64,000 nucleotides of DNA, taken from Cryptomeria japonica. Lineage: Eukaryota; Streptophyta; Pinopsida; Cupressales; Cupressaceae. A program made the position numbers and the translations under genes. The stretch spans positions 18,887,932 to 18,951,931 of the forward strand of contig NC_081412.1 of the NCBI RefSeq assembly GCF_030272615.1, read 5' to 3'. Positions 1 through 11,710 of the stretch are shown here, one piece after another; position 1 is the stretch's first letter; each line of letters opens with the position of its first letter. Under the pieces are notes generated by a model. That model was given only the letters and a program-made list of their open reading frames with translations, was not told the origin of the DNA and searched no databases.

Positions 1-299
1 GCATAAATAGAAAGATATAGAATTGTAAATCAACATAGAACCTTATATTTGAAATGAGATGTAGAGAGGAACCTCTAGCTTAAATAAGGAGCTAAAAGTG
101 CAGGAATATGGAGCTAGGCACCCTATTCCTAAATGTTTCATTGTGAGATAAGGCCTTCATGTTCTAGATCATAAGGTTCTATAGATTTGTCTACCCAAAA
201 TTCAAACAAAAAGTGTTAGATCTTGGAGATAGTATTTGTGTTCACCAAAACTGGTTAACCCAAGTACACCTGCAATTGATCTATGAGATAGTCAATTTC

Positions 300-640
300 A
301 ACGTATGAAAACTTCAAGGCTTGGACAACATAACAAGGATATGAATCCTTCTACTCTTCAGGCTCTGTAAAACCTAGGTGGGTGTACCTTTGATGCATTG
401 AATTAAACCCATTACACACTTATGACAACATCAACAGAGGGAGATAGATCTCACCAGGGCTCCACAATAAGTAGGTTACTGTAGATGGGCTAGATCTACA
501 CATACAACTCAAATATGTTTAAGCATGAGATAGATGGAACAAACTAAAACTACAAACAAAAAGTAAAAGGATATTGATTTTAAAACTCTCTGAGAATCCC
601 CAAAATCTACAAGACCAGTGCCTTATCCAAGGGCATGAAG
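300..640 (+). repeat. Diverged dispersed repeat, copy 1
   Basis: This stretch is collinear with 4750-5130. Shared landmarks in the same order are CTTCAGGCTCTG near 356, GCATGAGAT near 524 and ACCAGTGCCTTAT near 614. The spacing between landmarks differs by only a few tens of bases from the second copy. No coding potential is visible. Confidence 0.5.
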
Positions 641-1775
641 TCATACATCAAACTATAAATGAGAACCTCTATTGCAAATCCATCTTCATTATTAAGTATT
701 CCTACATTAATGCCTTGCATAAATGCATTACTAGGTTCATTCATAAAATCATCTAATCTTGAAACTATATTCCATTATTCATGATTTATTACAAAATTTA
801 AATTCTTCCTTGAAGAATCCCTGCAAATAATCACAACTATCTCCTTGAGATGACAAATTTCATCCTCCTTGAGGATCTGATTTGAATAAAATGAAAGTAC
901 AAATCTAAAGACAATCTTGTGTGAATTTATGCATGCCTCACATACATATAAATTTGTAACAAAAAACAACTATAGCAAGAAAATAAGACTCCATTCCTTC
1001 AAAGAAGACATTACTCTGCAACCATGGAAGTACTCAGAATTTGGAAACCAAGAAATTTGGAGCATTTCTCCAAAAAATCTGGAACCTTTACAATTGAGAA
1101 TAAATGGGAATATGAAGGAGAGGGAAAAAGATCAAAATCCATCAGAACATGCCAAGTGTCCTTTTTCCATAACTGCAAGAATATCTCCTTTTCTTCCTGT
1201 GGAAACTTCTCTCAAAGTATCTCATGTTTGTTGAAACTAACTTCATGACTAAATTCCTCGTCTCGAGTCTCGAGAGCTTTTCGATGATATATAATACTTG
1301 CCATTTCGGGTAAAAAATACCCTCTAAGCGAATTAATCTTGAATGTGCAGGCCATCATTTAAATTTTTTGAATTTTCCCCTATAGTTGAAAATGTACATT
1401 TAACTTTAATTTTTTAGTCCATTTTTGGCCCTGCATCCTGCCACGTGGTGACCTACGATTCGCTCACGGGGTCCACTTTTCACCACCTAGGATGACACCT
1501 CATATGTCAGCCACATGTCTACCATGTCACTGCCTTGTGGACCGCCACTCGGACTTGCCACATCACCTTTCACCATTTTGCGAAGATTAACTGGCATGCA
1601 TCTTCGCTTCATGAAACAACGCCAGCCGTAGATCACCACAGAACTTGCATGATCTTTAACATTTCGCCATTCCACGATGGGTAACTTTCGAGCATCTTTG
1701 GCTTGGAAAACTACGACCACTATCTGATCGTGATGAACCTGCTCACTAGTTAACTCGTTCTTTCACTGCAAAACT

Positions 1776-1889
1776 CACCTCGGGAACTATGCACATGTGG
1801 GGTCCACCTGGTTGCCAGCTGGCCTCCTCAATCACCTCGGGAATCACACGCATGTGTGGGGTCCACCTGGGTGCCCATCCGACACCATG
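1776..1889 (+). repeat. 57-bp tandem duplication
   Basis: Two units start with CACCTCGGGAA at 1776 and 1833, and both contain the phrase GTGGGGTCCACCTGG. The units have diverged at several positions. No function is apparent. Confidence 0.6.
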
Positions 1890-4749
1890 CGTCAAAAGCC
1901 TTTAAGCTTTGACATTATAGATGTGTGGAGCCTTACTTTTAAATATCAAAATTTCCCTTTGCCCAGCCATTGTGGGATAAATGCTCATGCCTGGGAATGC
2001 ATTTTTTGAAGCTTTCCTGAGAATTTTAATGGCTGCCAATGAAATTTGCCTGGAAGTTTCTTTGCCTTTCTTGCTTGATGCGTGGGAGGAAAGGATGGTT
2101 ATACACCTGCTAGCATCATTTGCTTTGATTTTAAATGCCCTTCCAACAATATTTTGCCCCATCTCCAACTACATGTATTTGGGGGTTTTCAATGAACAAC
2201 AAGGAGGAGATTGCATTTATTTTGAAAAATTTCTGAGCCTTTTCACCCAACCATAGCTGCCATGTTCGGGGAAGGAGGATACCTTACATTTGTTTGAAGA
2301 TTTTTAACTCCTCTCCAAATACCTTGTTGCCTGCTACTATGTATTTTTCTGAGAGTTTTTTAGTTTTCCTAGAAGTGCACTTGTTTGGAGTGTCTCTTAC
2401 TTTTGGACTGGCTTTACATCTTCCAATTGCAGCTTCTTTGAAAGTTTAATGACTCTATGTTGCCCCATTTACCATTTTGCTGAAGATTCTAATCCATTTA
2501 ATTGGATTTGCTGAGAGTTTTCAATGGCTGCCCATGTGCATTTGCTTTAAAATTTCTTTTGGAAACCACGTAGAGAGGATACTGGCATTTCATTTGCCAA
2601 TTTCTTTGGCCTTCACCAAACACCATGCACAGGGAGGACTGGTGTCAATGGCTGCTATCCACACACCATGGGACTAGCGACACACATGCCAATTAATATT
2701 TGCTGCTAATTTCATTCTTTTACCAACCACGACTGGGAACATTGGCACTAAAACCTGCCAATTACTATTTCCTTGCAATTCTAATGACCATTCACCACAT
2801 AGGGGAGGAGATCTACAAGGTTGTGGAGTTTGGCTTACACCTGCCAATGGCATTTGTTGAATGTTTTAATGCCTCTTCAACACATGCCACGCTGCCTTTA
2901 TTTTGTTTGAAATTTTAACGCCTCTTCCATTTGCCACTGGCCATGAAGAGGATGACATTTTGCTTGAAGTTATATGCCTTTTTCATTTTTTATGCCATTC
3001 ACAGGGAGGATGCCACAAGGAGATTTAATGTTGCTTTAGTGACTGTCAAAGTAACTCCCCTCTCTACAACTTGTATAATAATATCTTTGATTTACAATCT
3101 TGCAACTTTCCTCAGCTCCTTATTTTTAAGAGGATGAAATACAACTATCTCATCAAGTCTATTTAATAGCTCTGGCTTCAAGTGGATTCTCATTCTTTCA
3201 TTACTCTCTCCAACTATGGATGTCGATATCATTCTAGAATTGCTCAAAGGGCCAAGTCGCCAATAAAATTAATGCACGGGCATTTATACAGGTCGGGCCT
3301 CAAAGTGGGTTCGGCTAAAAAAAATTTCGTTTTCATGCAAATGACCTTCAAAATAACTCAAGAACCTTAAACATACCTCTGAAATAGATCGACACCATTT
3401 TCTGACCATTAAACTAAGTTTTACGACTTTCAAGCGCCTACACCACATTTTCGCATTTAATCGCAAAGATGTAATTTTCAAACTAGTCAAAACACCTTTC
3501 TAGACCTTGCAAACTGATAGGCATGTACTCTAATATAAAAACATGAACTTTCCCAAGTGGTTTCTCAAGGCGAATCTCGAGTGAACAAATATCAATGGTC
3601 AAAGATGACCAACTGGCTTTGTCAACACTATGGACCTAATAAACTCAATGCACAGGGAACTCATGATGCCTTTCTTAAAAATATCAAACAATCTCCATAG
3701 ACCATGAAATCTGAGGCATAGGTACCTTGAAGTACATATCAAAACTTAGAATGCTCAGTTTGACTAGGAAGCTGACTGGGTACAAATAGTGTGCTCATGA
3801 AAATAGCCACTTTAACTAATGTAGCAATGAAAATACGGAACACTGAATAAGGTGGCTCAAGAAACCTTTTTGAAAACTGATTAAACGGATTGGCAGGAGC
3901 TTGAAACTGGAAACTATAGCTTGTCTTTTATATCAGAAATAGCCCCAAAAAAACATTTTGACATGACATTCACCGAGGAATCTTTTATAAATGTGCAAAG
4001 TGAGGCTCTGACTAGCTCCTGAAATAGAGACTTGTGCAAACCATAAACTGCAAACAGTTTGAGCTTACCAAACTGAGCAAATGGATTCACAGGGACTTGA
4101 AATTTTGCATGTTGACTCACATTTATGTATACAATTTAATACAACTTAAATTTTAACATGATGATCAACTGGGAAAAAGTTATAGGTGCTCAAAGTAGGC
4201 TACTTGGTAAAATATGAATTTGAGCCTATGATGGACTTTCAGCTCACCCCTTGAAATGGGTACTTGATAAACTGATCCAAACTGAAATTTGAAAGTTGCA
4301 AAACACTTCATAGGTCAAATGAAAGGTGTAGAACACATTTCCCAAGTCTTACCCTTCAAAAATCAACTGGTTCCATTTTACCCTCTCTCTAACTAGGCCA
4401 TCTGAATGAGATTAGGTGCCTTTTTGAAAATGAAATAGAAATTTTTTGAAATGGACCTCTCAAATTACACAAATTTATTGAGTCCCAACAGTATTTAATA
4501 TACAAGTTTTTCTGCTTGTTCACAATTTGAGAATTTCCATGTTAGTCTACTCTATGAAAATCTATACCTCTCTATTGTTGAATCTTAGTTGTAAGTCAAA
4601 CCCCATGTTGAAGTTTTCATCTCCACAATAAGAAGGATGATGAAAAGGAGTGCTTACCCTCATAAGGGTATGTTGGTTCCCGAAAATAGGTTTACATTGC
4701 CACATGGTAGAGACCAAGTTGATTCCTTCGATTACCTATGGAAAGCCAC

Positions 4750-5130
4750 TTCAAACTATCAATATCCTTCAGGCTTGAACTGCGATAAAGATACAAAATC
4801 CTTCTACACTTCAGGCTCTGCAAAACTCAGAAGGGTAATCCCTTAAGTGAACCTCCTAATCTCTGCACCACACTTAGGAATTCACTAAAAAACAAAGCAG
4901 ATTATCTCATAAAAGGGCTCGACAGAAAGGTAGAATGCTCAAGGACGGAAAATCATTCAGTGATCCTCAACCTTAAGCTGGAGCATGAGATGGGCGGGAC
5001 AACTCAGAAAATACATGAAAACTTTAGCAATGATATTTTGATATTTACAAGATTGTTGAGAAGCCACAAATAAAATAGAGAAGAAACTGAAAACCTAATG
5101 ACATCTGCTAGCAAATACCAGTGCCTTATT
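4750..5130 (+). repeat. Diverged dispersed repeat, copy 2
   Basis: This is the second copy of the repeat at 300-640, with the landmarks CTTCAGGCTCTG near 4808, GCATGAGAT near 4984 and ACCAGTGCCTTAT near 5118. The offset drifts from about 4,450 to 4,500 bases along the copy, so small indels have accumulated. Confidence 0.5.
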
Positions 5131-6022
5131 CATTGGGCTAAAAAATCTCTAAAATACTACATAAATTTGATAAAAACTTATCTAATAGCTGATTTAATCT
5201 TAAATGATACTACCTTACAATATCTTTCCATCTGCGATCTCTTACCTGAACTACTTATCAAATCCTAGTATAAGCATTATATCTCTGTAATTCCATTCAA
5301 GTATTTTAATTAGCCCTTTTGATTAAAGCATATAATGGAAAACTACATACATCATAACAATGGAATAATTAAATGAAACCCTTGATCCCATTAACTTGAA
5401 AGAAAATAAAGTTGTCCATAGGAGAGAGTAAAGATTTGAGACTATATCTATATTAATCCTATAAGCTATCTTCTATCAGATAATAGACAACATTTCATTT
5501 ATAGAATAAACCACTTGAAAATGAAACTGGTAACTATTTTGTTATTTCTACTCTGCAAAATGACATTATAGTTCCTTCTATTTTTCCATGACTTCCTAAA
5601 ACTATATGGAACCTAATCCTGCAGACTAGACCTACCTTACAGAGACACTTCTCAGAAATTTCAAAACCCTAACTTATGGCCTTGATTTCCCTTTTATAGA
5701 AAACAAGGGAGCAACAAGCTTTACGCCTAAAGACACATGTCACCAAAAAACCAAACCAAGGAGGTTGTACACAATTCTGTTACAAAATATTCCTTATCCA
5801 TATGTTGGTGTCACTGATGAGGTGGAGCCAAAATCTTCAACTGATTTTTGGTAGAAACAAAAACACTTGAGCCATGTTGATATCACCCTAACACTTTCAG
5901 GTGGACCCTGAGATGTTGTCTATTCTACACAATGTTTCCCTCCTTAAAAAGGAAAAGAGATCTCGGTAAGAAGTAAAATCTTCCCCAAATTAGAGGAAAA
6001 TCTCAAACCTTTATGCCCCAAA

Positions 6023-7060
6023 TCAGAGGAAGTGGAAAGATGAGCTTGGGGGTAAATATAATATGTTGAGAAGGTGTTGTAGCTTCCATGTCATTGAAAG
6101 AGATGACTGGCTTCCACTCCTTACTCGAACAAAACCTTCTTTCAGTTCCCTACGAGCTCCTTCCTTAAAAACTCTGCCAACAATTTGCAGAGTGAGAATA
6201 GAGAATATGTCATGGATGGATATTTCTAATAAGAAAAGGCTTCCACACCCTCTTTGACAATCCTCCAAACTTTCACAACCCCTTTTACAATGAGTAACCT
6301 CGTACCAGAGAAAAAACATCCATCGAGTGTCAAAAAATATGTAATGACTCCATGCATTTAATTTTGTTCGAACACCATCTTTTTTACTGATGAAAAACTG
6401 TTCTCAGAAAATGAAGAATTTTGTATCCTTTTCTACCCATTCTATCACCATCCTAGTAAACTTATAATCAGAATTCAACTCAAAATGGCACTGCTAATCC
6501 ATGTGAAGAATCATCATCCTGATATTTTCTGCTCATCTTGCCAGCTATGGATTCCAACAATCATGCCTATAACTCAAGTCACCATCATCTCTAGGCCATC
6601 ACTCCATTTCCACCTAGATATGTTCACCTTGCGTGAATGATTTTGTTCTGATCTTAATCCTTATTGAGTGTACAGTCTTCTTCTTCTTCTGAATCTCTAT
6701 CAACAAGAAATATTTGACTTCATCGAGGAACCCGTGATCCATCATATCTAAACCTGAAACTATCCCAATCCATTCACGCCTCTGAGATATCATCCTTACT
6801 TGTCTAATCAGTCCTTTACCCAACAAATACCTTCCATAAGCTCCCTCAGGGATGAGTCAACATTCAAAAACTTCAAACTCATCGCTATCTATCCTAAGTC
6901 GACAAGTTTGCATCCCGTTCATCGTATATTTCCCACGTGGGCTATGAGCAATATCTTTAATGATCCCTTTTAATTTTAAATTTGAAACTCAGCCACAGAT
7001 CTTACCCAACCTAGAAAATCAAATGATCATTATTGATCGATGTGGAAATTTACCTTCCAT
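6023..7060 (-). pseudogene. Decayed minus-strand reading frame, unknown product
   Basis: One minus-strand frame stays readable from about 7060 down to 6023 with roughly ten in-frame stops and no need for a frameshift. Its longest open pieces are 70 codons (6826-6614) and 98 codons (6319-6023). Readable stretches such as GKYTMNGMQTCRLRIDSDEF and KDGVRTKLNAWSHYIFF look like protein rather than random AT-rich translation. Several stops would be CGA or CAG codons before a single transition. I do not recognise the family. It could be a decayed host gene or an old element's ORF, or chance may have favoured this frame. Nothing nearby indicates a role. Confidence 0.3.
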
Positions 7061-8244
7061 TAGTACTTGTGAACCAATAAAAATCGTGACAAATTAGTGC
7101 CATATCATCTCTTAACCCAATGCTTTTAGTGGCCCCACCGTCAGTCTTCTTGGTCAACCTGGGACATGTGGCATCATCTCATGATGTTGCGGTCCATAAC
7201 CTTCTTGCAAATTTTATCCTGAGGATACGAGGTTCATCGGATACGTTCGCACTTTACCACTTCAGCACAGTGCCCGTTAACTTATTCAGTTTTAAAAATC
7301 GGGCACCTTTTTGCTCAGAAAATAAAATCACCATCCATTTGCAACATGTGCTAATTGATAGAGCCATTAGTAAAGTGGTCTTTATCGCTTGAGAACTGGT
7401 AACACAAGGTTTTGGAAAGTTACACCGCCAGCTTGCCCTTTTCCACTAAAGACATTTGGCATTATCTCGTGATGTTGCAGCCTTTATCTTCACTATAGTT
7501 TCAACCACGGGGAAACATGCACCGTTAGATCTATTATGCTTTTATCAACCAGCCGAAATACTTAGTGATTTTGGACTTAGAAAAATTGTGGGTACGGGTA
7601 CAAATATTAAATGAGACTGACTATGAGGAATGGTTTTTACATGACATAGGAAAATCATTAGATAGACCGGTCAAAAACAACTCAGTGCTTAGAAAATAAA
7701 ATGGCCCCACCAACGGAAACAAACCTCGGCCATAAGTGGTAAAAAGTAACGACGAGATATAACATTGTTAGGGTCACAAGGCTTAGGAAAATTTGATGAA
7801 CCCTAAACCCTAGAAGTTTGAACCTTGACAAAGAACACAATAAAACCAGAAAGATCAATATTTAAGCTCAAAAATGAAAAATTCTATGTAATCATTTTTC
7901 AAGGCTATCAGTGGCTCTATTTGAGGATGTTCATTCCAAAGGAATGAGGCTAGAAACTAGAATCTTTGCTGAAGTAGACCAATTGTAGAGCAAACCAAAA
8001 AGAAATTACCTAGACATGGTAACTTCAACATATTAGGAAACTACACTACCAAAGAAAACCTAACTAATGCTCATGGATAACAACTACTTTAAGAAAAGTA
8101 GAGCCTCAAAAATTGTCCATGAACAGGCAATTCAAGAGGGAGTTTATTAATTATCCCAATTGGCACCAAGTCAGAAAAAATACTCTACCCAAAATTGCTT
8201 GTGGCCTATAAGTCAAACCACATGTGATGGCCCAATGTCATATG
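7061..8244. other. Non-coding, with a diverged short duplication
   Basis: No convincing coding sequence is visible. The phrase around ATCTCATGATGTTGCGG (about 7174) recurs in diverged form around ATCTCGTGATGTTGCAG (about 7455), suggesting an old local duplication of roughly 100 bases. No transposon ends are recognisable. Confidence 0.4.
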
Positions 8245-9147
8245 TCATATCAACCAATGTTTTCCTCGGTCAAAAATGTATTTATGTTCGCATTGCATTT
8301 TGAACAATCTAGAGACATCATTGCTATATAACTGTTCATTCCTCAGCATGTCATAAAAAACCTTTACCTCTGTGCACCCTCCATTAATTTGAACCTTGTC
8401 ACCAGGCATTGCTTGAAATAAACAAGACCCATGCTCAATATCTGAAATAAAAGCATGTTGATAACAACATTCAACAAGTTTCATGACTGTCCCATCAAGC
8501 TGAAAAGGGAAGTAAAACACTTCATACTCTGTTATGCAACTATCATCATGAAAATTGGTTTCCTCATCTGTTTGCACCTCCATAACATGCTCATCGTTAA
8601 AGTATTCTTGCAAACATAGTACAAATTCATTACAAATATCAAAGGAAAATCTCTCATATGTTGGTCTATCCAACATAACAATTGTTTTACAAATATCTAT
8701 GTCTGTACAGTCAATACTTGAAAACCATTCTAGTTCACTTATGTTTCCCATTGACAGAGTCAGTGGTTCTTGATCAACATTGTGTATATTTAGATCATTG
8801 TATGATGAAGAAACATCATCATTCACCTTTTCAACAAAATTATCCTCATGCACAATAAAACATTCCAATTTTGGTTTCAAAATGTCATGTGGAGCAACAA
8901 AGCAACAATATTCTTCATCTATTTCATAACCTTGGTCAATATCAATGAACTCCACACTCTCATATTTGATGTCAGCATTTGTAACATTAGAAATAAAATC
9001 ACCCTCACATTCACTAATCACAAATGTTTCTAGATCAATCTTAAAGAAATCCTCAAAATCATCAAGACAACAAGTTACAGCATAACATATTTCATCTTCT
9101 TCAATCCCCCATTCTTTACATGAAGCAAACTCCTCGCATAAAGGCAA
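8245..9147 (-). CDS. Acidic 300-residue hypothetical protein
   Basis: This frame is open for 300 codons in AT-rich DNA, which is unlikely by chance. The product is rich in Asp, Glu, Cys and aromatic residues, and is acidic over most of its length apart from a short basic tail (KYIFDRGKHWLI). I see no signal peptide, clear membrane segment, zinc finger or enzyme motif. The same frame reads a little further upstream (FRDQPYSELPLCEEF) to a stop, so the first ATG may not mark the true start. It lies next to an LTR-like block and on the same strand as elements C to F, so it may be an accessory or spacer region of a retrotransposon. I do not recognise it and assign no function. Confidence 0.4.
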   Translation of the reverse strand: MPLCEEFASCKEWGIEEDEICYAVTCCLDDFEDFFKIDLETFVISECEGDFISNVTNADIKYESVEFIDIDQGYEIDEEYCCFVAPHDILKPKLECFIVHEDNFVEKVNDDVSSSYNDLNIHNVDQEPLTLSMGNISELEWFSSIDCTDIDICKTIVMLDRPTYERFSFDICNEFVLCLQEYFNDEHVMEVQTDEETNFHDDSCITEYEVFYFPFQLDGTVMKLVECCYQHAFISDIEHGSCLFQAMPGDKVQINGGCTEVKVFYDMLRNEQLYSNDVSRLFKMQCEHKYIFDRGKHWLI

Positions 9148-9412
9148 TTCACTATATGGTTGATCCCTAAACTAGTTTGATAGAATCTCCTCACTATTTG
9201 TTGATTTCTAAGTCCGGTTGATGCATTCCAAGCCTGTGTGACTCAACCGATGACATCTTGTGATGAGTTAGAATTATAATGAAGATCAGATAGTGTTGCC
9301 ACATCAGCCTTGTGTGCGTGAAGGATTTCCTTGAGGATCTTGCATGGAGATTGATCTTATCTACCTTGGGAATGTGTGAAGTCCTTGTAAACGGTGGAGA
9401 AAGTGTGATGGG

Positions 9413-10451
9413 TGTTGGTATTTTGGTATGGTTTTGTCATTGATGTCAACACCTATCCAGAAACACTCACCGACAAGCAAGTGACTAATGCATAGTCACT
9501 GGTACATGGTACACCAGCATGATACAGTGATCACTGACACATGGAATTGCATGAAAGATACTTGGTAATATCAAAGACATTGTTTGGACATCATATGTTG
9601 GAAAGATGTTTATCAGTTTATTCATATTGGCATATTTGCTTTTACCGGTAAATAGGTCCAGGGTTATCTAGGGTTTCACCGGCAGGCTTATCTATTCCAA
9701 ATCGGCATGACAAACTATGAAGATGATTGATTAATGTTGTAAATGCATTAAGCCAAAATGTTCAATCGATTATTGCCTCAGAATTTGTATTATTTGTAAA
9801 ATGATTTTATTGTAATATCTTGTAGAGCCGAACTACTAAAATTGGTCCTAGGTTATGGTATAAATGTAAGATCTTAAATGTAAGATCAAGTGTGGAATGC
9901 AAAGAAGATTTTGTGTGAAGGTATATGCGAGTTTAAGTAGAGCTATACACAAAGACATCATTTGAAGGTAAAGCTAGGGTTTTGTGGAAGCATATCAACA
10001 TTACACCGATACTGAATCCAGCATATGAAGATGCTATTTTGTGCAGTACATTCTTATTTGATTTAACCATCCAACTGTAGTCAGTGTGACTCCCATTTGT
10101 GTTTGAGCAGTGAGCTCTAGGTGCTTGGCCTTTCTGCATGTGTAGATCCCATTTATGTACACTTACTATCTGCAGTAGTATCATCTAATTGTGGGTAAGG
10201 TTTCCCACCATGTTTTTTCCCCTTACAGGGTTTCCACGTACAAATATTGGTGTTATGTGTTGTGGATGACTTTGTCTTTTTGTTTCATGCATTAATCTTT
10301 ACCGGTATTTCATTTATCAGTTAAATGAGTCCACCGGTATCACAGACTATCTCACTAGTATTATGCAGTAATTTGTTTAAGTGATTTTTGGTTTAAAATT
10401 ATTTGACAACTGATTCTCTCCCTCCCTCTTAGTTGTCTCCAAGACCTAACA
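9413..10451 (+). repeat. Solo LTR, same family as element A
   Basis: The sequence runs from TGTTGGTATT to GACCTAACA. It is flanked by the perfect 5-bp duplication ATGGG at 9408-9412 and 10452-10456. Along its length it follows the element A 3' LTR (31003-32076): GTCATTGATGTCAACACC near the start, a pyrimidine-rich tract near the end and a CCTAACA terminus. No internal region remains, so this is a product of LTR-LTR recombination after insertion. It interrupts an LTR-like block of another family. Confidence 0.85.
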
Positions 10452-10844
10452 ATGGGTTATCAGCTTCCTGAAGCGGCAAAGAATGAACATTGGAGAACGT
10501 CTTGAGATCTATTCAAGACTATTGTATTCAATGCAGTATGATTAATGGTTTGTATTGAACCGACTGAATTGTAAAACCTAAATGTTAAGGGTTTAGGGTT
10601 TATGCTACCGACCTATCTATTTCCTATAAGGTCGATGATGTTTTTCATTTTGAAGTTGTTGGCAAATGTTATGTGTGTATCCCAATGAGTGATACTTGAT
10701 TCTTGCCAGACCAGAGAAGTGTGTTGATACCTGCAGAGTGTGATTGCAGAAGAAAAGGAGCTAAAGTGGATCTGCCTTGGCATTGAGTGTTGTTATCAGA
10801 TCAGAGTATTACCTGTTGACTTTTAACCATTTCAGCAGTTGGAA

Positions 10845-11030
10845 AATCCCTTAACCGGGTAGCTTTAATAGAATTTTGTGTAAATCCTTTAACAGGGTGA
10901 CTCAATTCAATGAGTTCTTTAAATCCTCTTGCGAGGTAACCTTTAACTGGGTATTTAGCCATCCCTTAACCAGGTGATCCCCAGTAGGATCGCTTCCTAG
11001 CAGAACCTATTGTAATAGTCTTTAACCGGA
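10845..11030 (+). other. Array of mini-hairpin motifs in an LTR
   Basis: Short imperfect palindromes with CC(C/T) and (A/G)GG arms around a TTAAC-like loop recur: CCCTTAACCGGG (10848), CCTTTAACAGG (10886), CCTCTTGCGAGG (10925), CCTTTAACTGGG (about 10940) and CCCTTAACCAGG (10973). Arm bases change together in some copies. Similar units occur in the element B LTRs. They may fold in the transcript; the function is unknown. Confidence 0.5.
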
Positions 11031-11485
11031 CTAGGCTCCTAACAAAGTAGACTTCAAAAGAGTTCAAAGAACAACTTGTGGGTATTCATCCCCACCGTGG
11101 TTTTTCCTAGTTGGGTTTCCATGTGAAAAATAAGTGTGTCATGTGTGATGCTTTTCATGTGTTGCTTTAATATTCTCTGTCAAGTGGTAAAGCATGTTGA
11201 ACTAACAGTCATTATATTTCTGATGATAGATTACTTGTTTATGCATAAAGGTGAAGTAGAAAGGAGGTACTAGATTGTGTGGAAAGCTAAGAGTTAGCAG
11301 TTTATATATTTCATATTCTCACTGTGACTTAACGGTAGTAATCTGATTTAGATCGGTGTTATTGCTTGCCGGTCAAGTGCAGTGTTTGTAGTCAAACCGG
11401 TTCACAGAAAGTGTTTTTGTCTGTACTGATTCACCCCCCCCTCTCAGTACCGGTTTGGTACTAAGTGTTCATCATTAATTCATCA

Positions 11486-11710
11486 GTGCCTTCCTTACCT
11501 CACACCACTTGTCAAAAGTGAACTCAAATCATAAATACAAACTACCAAAATATAACTCTCCATGACTATTCCACCAAACTAGAAACTGCCATAATCATAA
11601 TAGGAAATTTTATCATAATCTCAACATAGAAACTTATGACAGTAGTTCCCAAAAAATATTAGGACTTCCAAAGTGGAATGAAAAATAAAATAAATAATTA
11701 AATTAGCATG
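11486..11710 (-). repeat. Element C 3' LTR, outer fragment
   Basis: This segment matches 44310-44535 of the intact C 5' LTR almost base for base, for example CACACCACTTGTCAAAAGTG. It ends at GCATG, the target duplication of element D. The remaining 40 bases of the LTR lie on the far side of D at 20333-20373. About 590 bases of the LTR that should lie further left are absent. Confidence 0.85.

Larger units (their letters stand above)
1..6019. other. Non-coding, decayed repetitive DNA
   Basis: No reading frame here resembles a known protein, and all open frames are short. The stretch holds a diverged, collinear duplication (about 300-640 and 4750-5130), a 57-bp tandem pair near 1776-1889, and degenerate short phrases repeated between about 1970 and 3020, such as variants of AATGGCTGCC. 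I see no LTR ends, target duplications or RNA genes. It is best read as old, eroded transposon or intergenic DNA. Confidence 0.5.
9199..11474 (+). repeat. LTR-like block (copia-type), host of a solo LTR
   Basis: The right-hand part (10457-11474) has the layout of the element B LTR: a series of ATCC-TTAAC-GGGT phrases, then CACCGTGGTTTTTCC, then a C-rich TTCACCCCCCC tract, ending in TTCATCA. The left edge is uncertain. TGTTGATTTC at 9199 is a candidate start, but its flank (CTATT) does not match the right flank (TTAAT). The block is interrupted by the solo LTR at 9413-10451. It abuts, and probably inserted into, the 3' LTR of element C, which resumes at about 11486. Most of C's outer LTR is missing here, so a deletion is likely. 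Confidence 0.5.

Noticed and set aside
917-1248. Plus-strand ORFs of 105 and 74 codons
   Set aside because: They overlap in different frames, have no recognisable motif and lie in a decayed repeat.
8005-8030. Match CATGGTAACTTC to the reverse complement of element C's LTR near 44290
   Set aside because: Only about 12 bases agree and the flanks do not extend; chance is enough.
9194-11479. A target duplication for the LTR-like block at 9199-11474
   Set aside because: The candidate flanks CTATT and TTAAT differ, so the boundary or intactness is not supported.
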